Shown: one piece after another, positions 1 to 5,789 of the stretch | Layout of the letters: each line of letters opens with the position of its first letter | Numbering within the stretch: the first letter of the stretch is position 1 | Source: CAZVON01 sp964628435 | GTDB lineage: Bacteria; Patescibacteriota; Microgenomatia; Levybacterales; UBA12049 | Assembly (NCBI GenBank): GCA_964628435.1 | Contig: CAZVON010000035.1 | Coordinates: forward strand, 1-8,864 | Direction: 5' to 3' | DNA: 8,864 bases | The notes under the pieces: generated by a model | Databases searched by the model: none | What the model saw: only the letters and a program-made list of their open reading frames with translations | What the model was told of the DNA's origin: nothing | Program-made: the position numbers and the translations under genes

Positions 1-171
1 CAAGGCTCTTCAGATTCCATGCGAGTGCTGCCTCCAAATACCTGTCCTGAGCGTTTGATTACAGAGAAAGATAAACAGACGACTGTCTATTGGAACGGAA
101 AGACTCTTCCGGTAGCTGAAAAAGAGCAGAAATGGATAGAGCAAAATTGCCAGCGCCACTTCCAGCGCTAA
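1..171 (+). CDS. 3' end of an unidentified protein (partial)
   Basis: The first frame is open from base 1 to a TAA at 169-171 and gives 56 residues; the 5' part lies outside the window. The peptide includes MRVLPPNTCPERLI, then VYWNGKTLPV, and ends EQKWIEQNCQRHFQR. It has two Cys, no membrane segment, and a charged, helical-looking C-terminus. Codon use looks protein-like and no better frame competes on either strand; the opposite-strand frame at 59-283 is a shadow without a sensible product. I do not recognise the family. The real gene is longer, so length cannot be used. Confidence 0.5.
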   Translation, partial: QGSSDSMRVLPPNTCPERLITEKDKQTTVYWNGKTLPVAEKEQKWIEQNCQRHFQR

Positions 172-225
172 ACACTAACCCTAAAAATAATTCTCGATAA
201 TATTCTCCAAAAGTCTGATTCGACA

Positions 226-258
226 GGCAGTTCGGCCCTGAGATCACTGCCGAAGGGC
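226..258. other. Gap with overlapping alternative hairpins
   Basis: The 157-nt gap between the partial gene and the SET gene contains three short stems that share bases and so exclude each other: GGCAGT (226-231) with ACTGCC (246-251), TTCGGC (231-236) with GCCGAA (249-254), and GCCCT (235-239) with AGGGC (254-258). There is no T-run after them, so a classic terminator for the upstream gene is not supported. The cluster is locally GC-rich in AT-rich surroundings. Function unknown. Confidence 0.3.
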
Positions 259-313
259 TCACCACTATAGCCAAATTTGCCACAATTTTAGACTAGCTCC
301 TTAGCCTCAAGAA

Positions 314-322
314 TGGTAAAAT
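314..322 (+). promoter_or_regulatory. Extended -10 promoter of the SET gene
   Basis: TGGTAAAAT is an extended -10 (TG-n-TAAAAT). Its last base is 7 nt before the ATG at 329, so transcription would start at or next to the start codon and give a leaderless mRNA. No convincing -35 box is seen. The same spacing recurs at five other genes in the window. Confidence 0.55.
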
Positions 323-328
323 TTGCTC

Positions 329-655
329 ATGAGCGACTTGATTATTGGTAAAGGTAACTTGGCTGGAAAAGGAATTTATGCTGGAAGAGATTTTAAAAAG
401 GGTGAAATTGTTATTAAGTACAATCTCAAGCCATTAACTAAAGAGAAATATAAAAAATTACCAAGAAGCGAAAAGATGTTTACTCACAAACACAGGGGAA
501 TAATACATTTATATTCTGAACCTGAAAGGTTTGTTAACCATTCAAAAGACCCAAACACTTATCAAGATTTAAGCAATATGTCTGATGTAGCCCTGAGGGA
601 TATTAAAAAGGGAGAAATGATTACCTGTGATGCTACAAAGGATGACATTTTATAA
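329..655 (+). CDS. Small SET-domain protein
   Basis: This 108-residue protein resembles a minimal SET domain, the fold of protein-lysine methyltransferases that use S-adenosylmethionine. The N-terminal block has GKGIYAGRDFKKGE (13-26), as in SET proteins ('G.G.fA.rdikkGe'). The AdoMet-binding FVNHSKDPNT motif has Asn70-His71, and the C-terminal block reads ALRDIKKGEMIT. The active-site Tyr expected after 'D' in the last motif is Ala here (Asp101-Ala102), so catalysis is doubtful. The ATG at 329 is preferred over the TTG at 323 because the TTG overlaps the -10 box end. The reading frame stops just after a T4 run (648-651). One extra T would continue it through ININDLEIFEVEDSGF to a TAA at 725-727, so the C-terminus may be frameshifted. 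A small stand-alone cytoplasmic protein; target unknown. Confidence 0.7.
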   Translation: MSDLIIGKGNLAGKGIYAGRDFKKGEIVIKYNLKPLTKEKYKKLPRSEKMFTHKHRGIIHLYSEPERFVNHSKDPNTYQDLSNMSDVALRDIKKGEMITCDATKDDIL

Positions 656-687
656 ATATCAACGACTTAGAAATTTTTGAGGTGGAG

Positions 688-719
688 GATTCAGGCTTTG
701 CAGAGGGTGTTTATGGGGA
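688..719. repeat. Left copy of 32-nt direct repeat flanking the TA module
   Basis: This segment matches 1483-1514 at 28 of 32 positions (mismatches at 692, 696, 710 and 717). The invariant core TTTGCAGAGGGTG lies at 697-709. It ends 2 nt from the stop of the PIN toxin gene. Read in one frame, both copies encode a near-identical peptide (DSGFAEGVYGD here, DLGFAEGAYGE in the other), so the repeat may be a duplicated 3' gene end. Confidence 0.75.
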
Positions 720-721
720 TG

Positions 722-1138
722 CTAAATAATTTCTTCTGCTAGTTTAAAGCCGTTTCTTTTATAAGCGCTGTCAAAGCTAAAGATAGCCTGAAGTTGCTTC
801 TTGTATCTTTCTAAAAGAGCCATATTATAGCAGTCAAAATAAGAAGTGCCCTTTTTGTTTTGTTTGTTAAACCAATCATCAGCTAGGTGAATATGTTCAT
901 CTTTTAAAGACAATAAATTGAGATCCTGTTTTTTTAGTTCACCAAGAACTCTTTTAGCAGTAGCATGGTTTACTTTATATGAGATAACAGTCACAACTTC
1001 TCCTATTGTGAATGGTGAAATATACCAAGTACAACCTCTTTTTTGGATAGATTCACCTATACGTAGGGCTTTCTGATGGTTTGGATCGTCAGTTTTAGCT
1101 AGTGCAACTAAAGCATCAGCGTCCACAAGAATATCCAT
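722..1138 (-). CDS. vapC: PIN-domain toxin (VapC-like ribonuclease)
   Basis: The 138-residue product from the ATG at 1138 starts MDILVDADALVALAK, a typical PIN-domain opening. PIN toxins are Mg-dependent ribonucleases held inactive by the partner antitoxin. Candidate acidic residues are Asp6, Glu47 (in FTIGEVV), Asp102 (in SYFDCYNMALL) and Asp123 (in IFSFDSAY), in the usual order and spacing. An in-frame ATG at 1225 would add 29 residues and overlap the antitoxin gene by 17 nt. I prefer 1138 because the domain begins there, but neither start has a Shine-Dalgarno sequence, so the longer form remains possible. The gene lies downstream of the RHH antitoxin on the same strand and shares its promoter. 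The stop is TAG. Confidence 0.85.
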   Translation of the reverse strand: MDILVDADALVALAKTDDPNHQKALRIGESIQKRGCTWYISPFTIGEVVTVISYKVNHATAKRVLGELKKQDLNLLSLKDEHIHLADDWFNKQNKKGTSYFDCYNMALLERYKKQLQAIFSFDSAYKRNGFKLAEEII

Positions 1139-1208
1139 TATATACTCTGTGGGTTTCCCTGGATTTGCTTCTTTGAGAAAGAAATCTTCTTTAAGACCTG
1201 AAAAATAC

Positions 1209-1439
1209 TTACTTTTTGCCCCCATATAGATACTTGTCTATATCACTGGAGAGGTTTTTTGGGCCGCCCTTGATATTTAGTTTAGCCAGAGCAGTTAAAT
1301 CTCCGCCACCACTAGATGCCTTCAAACCATTGGCTATGAAACTGCGGTATAAATTAGCCAAACTTTGTTTTTTGCTTCTGGCAACAGTTTTAGCTCTTTC
1401 ATGCAGAGTTTCCGGAATATAAATTTGGGTTCTAATCAT
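1209..1439 (-). CDS. vapB: Ribbon-helix-helix antitoxin (VapB-like)
   Basis: This 76-residue protein has an N-terminal ribbon-helix-helix: a beta strand (IRTQIYIPETL), then helix-turn-helix (HERAKTVARSKKQSLANLYRS). Such proteins dimerise, bind the operon's own operator, and neutralise the PIN toxin with the C-terminal tail. The tail here ends DIDKYLYGGKK, an ending seen in RHH antitoxins paired with PIN proteins. The ATG at 1439 is 9 nt after the last base of a consensus -10 box, so the mRNA would be leaderless or nearly so. The toxin gene follows at once, overlapping if its longer start is used. Strong call as a type II toxin-antitoxin pair; exact subfamily uncertain. Confidence 0.85.
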   Translation of the reverse strand: MIRTQIYIPETLHERAKTVARSKKQSLANLYRSFIANGLKASSGGGDLTALAKLNIKGGPKNLSSDIDKYLYGGKK

Positions 1440-1447
1440 ATTTTTGC

Positions 1448-1476
1448 AGTATACATCCGATGTATATATTTGTCAA
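1448..1476 (-). promoter_or_regulatory. Promoter of the toxin-antitoxin operon
   Basis: On the minus strand, TTGACA (1476-1471) and TATACT (1453-1448) are separated by exactly 17 nt: a full-consensus -35 and a one-mismatch -10. The predicted start point falls at about 1439-1441, at the antitoxin ATG. Confidence 0.85.
1450..1466. promoter_or_regulatory. Palindromic operator for the antitoxin
   Basis: TATACATC-C-GATGTATA is a perfect 8+1+8 inverted repeat lying across the -10 box and spacer of the toxin-antitoxin promoter. A dimeric RHH protein bound here would block RNA polymerase, which fits the autorepression known for this family. The assignment to VapB is inferred from position. Confidence 0.7.
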
Positions 1477-1482
1477 GATATA

Positions 1483-1514
1483 GATTTAGGGTTTGCAGAG
1501 GGTGCTTATGGAGA
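1483..1514. repeat. Right copy of 32-nt direct repeat flanking the TA module
   Basis: This is the partner of 688-719, in the same orientation and 795 nt away, 28 of 32 identical. It lies just upstream of the toxin-antitoxin -35 box and just before the -10 of the next gene (1523-1531). In frame it encodes DLGFAEGAYGEEYVL followed by a TAG at 1528-1530. Confidence 0.75.
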
Positions 1515-1522
1515 AGAGTATG

Positions 1523-1531
1523 TGTTATAGT
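1523..1531 (+). promoter_or_regulatory. Extended -10 promoter of the M23-like gene
   Basis: TGTTATAGT is an extended -10 (TG-T-TATAGT). The ATG at 1539 follows 8 nt after its last base, which predicts a leaderless transcript. There is no Shine-Dalgarno sequence and no clear -35 box. Confidence 0.65.
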
Positions 1532-1538
1532 TTAATCA

Positions 1539-2780
1539 ATGCCCGCCTTACATAAGTTCGGTGTAAACGGTTTTGCGCCAATTGTGGTAATTATAGTAGC
1601 TGTTGTTTTAATCTCTGTCGCAGGCATATTATTGAGGGATTCTTTAAACATCAATCCTCAAAAAACTGTTGGATATGGAACAGATGTAAAACAGAAAAAT
1701 TCCCCCAGTTCCCTTAGTAAATTTTTCAGCCAGGGTAACTGTGAAGGGCAAGGCCCGATTCAATTTAAAGCCTTACCGGTAGGCTTAAAAGATATTGACT
1801 ATATTCGCCCGATGGGTGCCATGTCTGGAAGCCATGTCACGCCAGTTGATCACATCTATATTCATGGATCTTCCTCAAGAATCTCTCCTTATGATGTGTT
1901 TGCCGGCGGTGATGGTTATATAGTTTCTGTCGAAGTTGTTGCTGGAGATGATGATTACCGGTTAATTTTAGAACACAGCTGTACGTTTTATACTATTTAC
2001 ATCCATGTCACCAAAATTTCAGATGATATCCAAAAAGTAGTTGGAACTTTAAGTCCAGGCCAAAGTAAACCAGCCAGGGTCCCTGTCTCAGCAGGCATAA
2101 AGATTGGTGAGAAAATTGTTAACCCAAAAAGAAATGCCACACAAGTTGATTTTAGTGTTCACAATACTGATGTTAAATTAACTGGATTTGTTGTACCAGA
2201 GCACTACGACGCTGAACCATGGAAGATTCATACGATAGATCCTTATGAACACTTCACCAAAGAGCTTCAAGATCAGTTGGTAGCAAAAACAGTCCGTACC
2301 TCTCCCCCCATTGGTGGAAAAATTGATTATGACATAGATGGGAAAATAGTTGGAAATTGGTTTGAGGAAGGAACCAATGGGTATGGTAGCGAGGCAGATC
2401 GCAATCAGTATTGGATGGGGCATCTAACAATTGCTTATAATTATATTGATCCTGCTAAAATTGAGGTGTCTATTGGAGATTGGAATGGAGAGTCGTCTCA
2501 ATTTGCTGTTTTAGGGGATTTTCTAAATCCGAAAGATGTTGGTGTTGACTCTGGTTTAGTAAAGTATGAGCTGGCTCGGTCCAGCTATGTTAAAAGTGAT
2601 GGCAGTATATGGGATCAAAGATCGTTCGCCAAAAATCTAAAGTTTGAGGCTGCCAATAGCTTGGGAACTATGGTTGTTCAGCTTCTAGAACCTCAAAAAT
2701 TAAAAATGGAAATTTTTCCGGGGAAAATAAAAGAACAAGTCAATAACTTCACCTCTAACGCAAGAATGTATACACGATAA
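1539..2780 (+). CDS. Membrane-anchored M23-like (lysostaphin-fold) protein
   Basis: This 413-residue protein has one N-terminal membrane segment (12-32, GFAPIVVIIVAVVLISVAGI) and a large domain predicted outside the membrane. Residues about 85-215 have the layout of an M23 peptidase: GSHVTPVDHIYIH (97-109), a strand pair with GGDGYIVSVE, ILEHSCTFYTIYIH (H146, H156), and AGIKIGEKI before the last motif. M23 enzymes cut peptidoglycan cross-links with a zinc held by HxxxD and HxH. Here the first ligand pair is spaced as H99-x4-D104, and the last motif reads Q202-V-D204 instead of H-x-H. It is therefore probably a non-peptidase relative, or uses other ligands. Residues about 250-413 form a second, beta-rich region I do not recognise. 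The GFAPI-type anchor is common in Microgenomates. Confidence 0.65.
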   Translation: MPALHKFGVNGFAPIVVIIVAVVLISVAGILLRDSLNINPQKTVGYGTDVKQKNSPSSLSKFFSQGNCEGQGPIQFKALPVGLKDIDYIRPMGAMSGSHVTPVDHIYIHGSSSRISPYDVFAGGDGYIVSVEVVAGDDDYRLILEHSCTFYTIYIHVTKISDDIQKVVGTLSPGQSKPARVPVSAGIKIGEKIVNPKRNATQVDFSVHNTDVKLTGFVVPEHYDAEPWKIHTIDPYEHFTKELQDQLVAKTVRTSPPIGGKIDYDIDGKIVGNWFEEGTNGYGSEADRNQYWMGHLTIAYNYIDPAKIEVSIGDWNGESSQFAVLGDFLNPKDVGVDSGLVKYELARSSYVKSDGSIWDQRSFAKNLKFEAANSLGTMVVQLLEPQKLKMEIFPGKIKEQVNNFTSNARMYTR

Positions 2781-2798
2781 AAAATGGATTAAACCTTC

Positions 2799-2807
2799 TG
2801 GTATAAT
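2799..2807 (+). promoter_or_regulatory. Extended -10 promoter of the hydrolase
   Basis: TGGTATAAT is a perfect extended -10. A GTG start codon follows 7 nt after its last base (2814), the same geometry as at 314-322 and 8473-8481. This promoter fixes the upstream start of the hydrolase and shows that the region before the amber codon belongs to the gene. Confidence 0.7.
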
Positions 2808-2813
2808 GTCTGG

Positions 2814-3668
2814 GTGAATAGAAAAGAAGGATTTATAGATGTTCCTGGAGGAAAAACGTGGTATGAAGTCCTTGGATAGAAAAAAAATATTCCTGTTCTT
2901 CTTGTCCATGGAGGCCCTGGATATCCCCATGATTACCTTCAACCATTAGAAGCTCTTGCAAGCAAAAGAGAAATAATTTTTTATGACCAACTTGGATGTG
3001 GAAATTCAGAAAAACCAGCAGATCCATTGCTTTTAACTGTTGAGCGATTTGTTACGGAATTACAAAAAATTATCAAAGCCCTTGGTTTAGAAAAATACCA
3101 TATTTTAGGCCATTCGTGGGGGGCTGGCCTAGCAGTTGCTTTTGCTTGTACCAAACCAGAAGGATTAATGAGTCTGATACTTTCAAATCCATATCTCAGC
3201 ACGTCAGTTTGGGAAAAAGACGCACAAAAACTTTTACAGCAATTGCCAGAAGCTATGCAACAAGCTCTCACGACAGGCCTAATTGATTCAGAACAGTATA
3301 AAGATGCGTTAAAAGAATTCTACAATCGATTTTTTTGGAGATTGGATTCTTTTCCCACAGCTATACTTAAGTCAGAGCATAAAATGAACAACGAAATATA
3401 CAGTCACATGTGGGGACCCGAAGAATTTCATGCGAGTGGTAATCTTAAAAATTTTGATGTAATAGCAAAGCTTTCTGAAGTCAGTGTCCCGGTTCTTCTA
3501 TTGTGTGGCCGCTACGATTCGTCAACTCCTGCTTCAACAGCATATTTTCAAAGTTTGTTTCCAAACGCGCAGATGGCAATTTTTGAAAAAAGCGCTCATG
3601 TTCCTTTCTGGACAGAAAAAGAAAAATACCTAAAAATCGTCGAAGATTTTCTTCGGAAAGTAGAATAA
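2814..3668 (+). pseudogene. Alpha/beta hydrolase, proline iminopeptidase-like, with in-frame amber codon
   Basis: Reading through one TAG (2877-2879, codon 22) gives a 284-residue protein close to the length of proline iminopeptidases, which remove N-terminal Pro from peptides. It begins VNRKEGFIDVPGGKTWYEVLG, then the amber codon, then KKNIPVLLVHGGPG. Key elements are present: the oxyanion-hole motif HGGPG (32-36), YDQLGCGNS, nucleophile elbow GHSWG (Ser101), Asp235 in GRYDSSTP and His262 in SAHVPFW. The frame is the same before and after the TAG, so no indel is needed; GAG, CAG or AAG to TAG would suffice. Restarting at TTG 3027 would lose the oxyanion hole. TAG ends other genes in this window, so recoding is unlikely. 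It is a fresh nonsense mutation, a sequence error, or a suppressed codon. The exact substrate within the family is uncertain. Confidence 0.8.
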
Positions 3669-3824
3669 TAGCCCTAACTGTGCCCACCAGCTAAAGCAAG
3701 TTTCTTCACAAAAAGTTTATGAGCTAATTTTTGTATAACTGAGTATTATCCATGAGTCTGCTTTTCTCATCTATTCATTTTAATACATAATACTTACCTA
3801 TTTCTATCAATTATCTCCTATTAT
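3669..3824. other. Intergenic gap upstream of the kinase
   Basis: The AT-rich 156 nt after the hydrolase stop hold no ORF, no RNA gene and no clear terminator that I can see. Weak -10-like words occur (TATAAC 3734-3739, TATTAT 3819-3824) without matching -35 boxes. TTACCTA (3794-3800) is an inverted match to TAGGTAA (3828-3834) inside the repeats next to the kinase start. Confidence 0.4.
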
Positions 3825-3843
3825 TAGTAGGTAATAGTAGGTA
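3825..3843. repeat. Tandem 9-bp repeat at the kinase start, possible operator
   Basis: TAGTAGGTA occurs at 3825-3833 and again at 3835-3843, one base apart, so the copies are 10 bp (about one helical turn) apart. The second copy ends on the A of the kinase ATG. A protein bound here would cover the translation start and any leaderless transcription start. The adjacent gene encodes a DNA-binding domain, so autoregulation is an inference worth testing. Confidence 0.45.
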
Positions 3844-5789
3844 TGCTCATGAAAAAAGGATTGTCCAATCTACTCACTTTAAAAGAGGTCTGTGAGATTT
3901 TAAAAGTTCATCCGAACACGCTGCGTATATGGGATAAAAAAGGTGTTTTAAAATCGGTTCGCTTTGGGGTACGCAAAGATCGCCATTATAGAAAAGAAGA
4001 CGTGATGCGTCTTCTGAATGAAAAAAATAAAAATAATGCTCTTCAAATTCAGGAAGAATCAGTCGGCTATACTATGCGATTAACTAAAGCAGAACTTGCC
4101 CTCGACAGGCTTTCTCGCCTGCAACAAGTTACCGCAGCGCTTTCGCGTGCGCTTACTTCCTCGGATGTTTTAAATACCATCCTTTCCCAATCGATACGCT
4201 CTATAAATTGTGATAGAGTACTTATTCTCAAAAAAAATGCTCAATTTGATATTCTTGAAGCAAGGGGTTATACTGCCAAAGATATTCAACTTATAAAAAA
4301 AATTCTGAAAAACACATCTAATCCTTTTTTCGATGTTGCCTCTTCAAGTGAACCTATATTTATCGAGTCCGAACGTGAATTTTACGTTTTGTATCCAGAC
4401 TATAAAAAAGAAGTTACTTCTTTTAAAGAATTCTCGCTCGCAGTTATTCCACTCATAGTGGTAGGTGAAACAATAGGCGTTTTGGCATTTAGCTTTGTTA
4501 ATCCTTATACATTTACGAAAGACGATTCTTCGTACTTACTTGCTCTTGCTACTCACTGTGCACAGGCATTAGAACGCGCGCAGCTATACGAGAAAGAGTC
4601 ACAAGCGCGCCATCAAGCAGAAATGATGGAAAAAACGATTAAAAGCTTTTATACTTCTTCTCTAAAATTCTTACTTCCTCTTACTAAAGAAGAAACATAC
4701 AAAACTATTGTGGAAGAAGCAATGAGTTTAGTAAAAGCAGAATATGGATCAATTCTATTGGCCACAGATGGAGAATTAGAACGGGTGTACGCTTCGTCTC
4801 CGATTCTTTACCAAATTAAAGCAAGAAAACAAGGACGCACCTATAAAGCATTTCGAGAACAAAAAGCATCTGTATACCGAGTAAAGTCAAAAAATGACCC
4901 TCATCCACTTCGGGTTAAACTAGGCATCAAGTCTGTTGTGTACATTCCTCTCTCTTATGAAGGCAAAATTTTAGGAGTACTCACCTTATTATCTTCCAAA
5001 AAAGAATCGTTTTCTGAGCAAGAGTTTACCATTTTACAACTTTTTGGCTCAATGGCAAGCCTTTCAATTCGAAAAACACAACTGTATAGCAATACGCTCC
5101 AAGCACTAGAGACAAGAGACTTGTTTATCTCCATGGCATCTCACGAGCTTCGAACTCCTCTTACCATTATTAATGGCTACGCACAATTAATCCGTCAAAA
5201 ATATCTTGACAAAACAACACTTCGCCTTGAGTGGATCGAAAAACTCTGTGGTGAAGTAGTGAGGCTTGAACACCTGATTATAGAGCTTCTTCATATTGAT
5301 AAAATTAAAAAAGGACGTCTTGATTACAAATGGCAACGATGCTCCTTAAAAGCACTCATTCAACAAGTTATTACTGATTTTAAACTTGTGTATCCCACGT
5401 ATGATATCCAATTTGAAGATAATCTTGATGGAAATTCAGATATTGTTTTAGCAGACCCCAACAAATTAGTCCAAGCATTTTATAATGTACTCAACAACGC
5501 AATTAAATTCGCAGTCGATACTCCTCATATTACGGTTGAGCTCAAATCTCACTTGCAACACATTATACTTTCTATTAAAGACAATGGGCAAGGAATTTTG
5601 GAAGAAGATATTCAAAAAATATTTGATAAGTTTTACCAAGGAGAAAATCATGTAAAAGAGGGCATGGGACTTGGATTATTTTTAGTTGAGAACATTATTA
5701 AACACCACCAAGGGCAAGTTTCGGTTTCTTCACAAGAAAGCAAAGGAACAACGGTAGAAATAAACTTACCTTTGATAAAAAATGCTTGA
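3843..5789 (+). CDS. Hybrid HTH-GAF-GAF histidine kinase
   Basis: This 648-residue soluble protein has four parts. Residues about 10-58 (LLTLKEVCEILKVHPNTLRIWDKKG, then RKDRHYRKEDVMRLL) form a MerR/excisionase-type winged helix for DNA binding. A short helical linker follows, then two GAF sensor domains (about 92-245 and 280-415). The rest is a kinase core: HisKA with phospho-acceptor His434 in SHELRTP, and HATPase_c with the N box (VLNNAIKFA), G1 (DNGQGI), F box (IFDKFYQG) and G2 (GMGLGLFLV). All catalytic boxes are intact, so autophosphorylation is expected. No membrane segment or receiver domain is present; the signal is probably a cytoplasmic ligand sensed by GAF. Starts at 3843 or 3849 (MKKGLSN) are both possible. 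It overlaps the next gene by 8 nt, so the two are coupled. A DNA-binding domain on a histidine kinase is unusual. Confidence 0.9.
   Translation: MLMKKGLSNLLTLKEVCEILKVHPNTLRIWDKKGVLKSVRFGVRKDRHYRKEDVMRLLNEKNKNNALQIQEESVGYTMRLTKAELALDRLSRLQQVTAALSRALTSSDVLNTILSQSIRSINCDRVLILKKNAQFDILEARGYTAKDIQLIKKILKNTSNPFFDVASSSEPIFIESEREFYVLYPDYKKEVTSFKEFSLAVIPLIVVGETIGVLAFSFVNPYTFTKDDSSYLLALATHCAQALERAQLYEKESQARHQAEMMEKTIKSFYTSSLKFLLPLTKEETYKTIVEEAMSLVKAEYGSILLATDGELERVYASSPILYQIKARKQGRTYKAFREQKASVYRVKSKNDPHPLRVKLGIKSVVYIPLSYEGKILGVLTLLSSKKESFSEQEFTILQLFGSMASLSIRKTQLYSNTLQALETRDLFISMASHELRTPLTIINGYAQLIRQKYLDKTTLRLEWIEKLCGEVVRLEHLIIELLHIDKIKKGRLDYKWQRCSLKALIQQVITDFKLVYPTYDIQFEDNLDGNSDIVLADPNKLVQAFYNVLNNAIKFAVDTPHITVELKSHLQHIILSIKDNGQGILEEDIQKIFDKFYQGENHVKEGMGLGLFLVENIIKHHQGQVSVSSQESKGTTVEINLPLIKNA

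Noticed and set aside
59..283. Minus-strand ORF of 74 residues at the left edge
   Set aside because: It lies opposite the partial gene and the hairpin cluster, has no promoter or family resemblance, and is best explained as a shadow frame.
1216..1422. Plus-strand ORF of 68 residues
   Set aside because: It is fully antisense to the clear RHH antitoxin gene, and its content reflects the reverse of that gene.
2877..2879. TAG reassigned as a sense codon
   Set aside because: TAG is the natural stop of the PIN toxin and KGG genes in this window, so general recoding is not supported.
3027..3668. Hydrolase starting at the TTG at 3027 as a normal gene
   Set aside because: The same frame upstream encodes the conserved HGGPG and N-terminal strands, and a perfect promoter sits at the GTG at 2814. 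A start at 3027 would lack the oxyanion hole.
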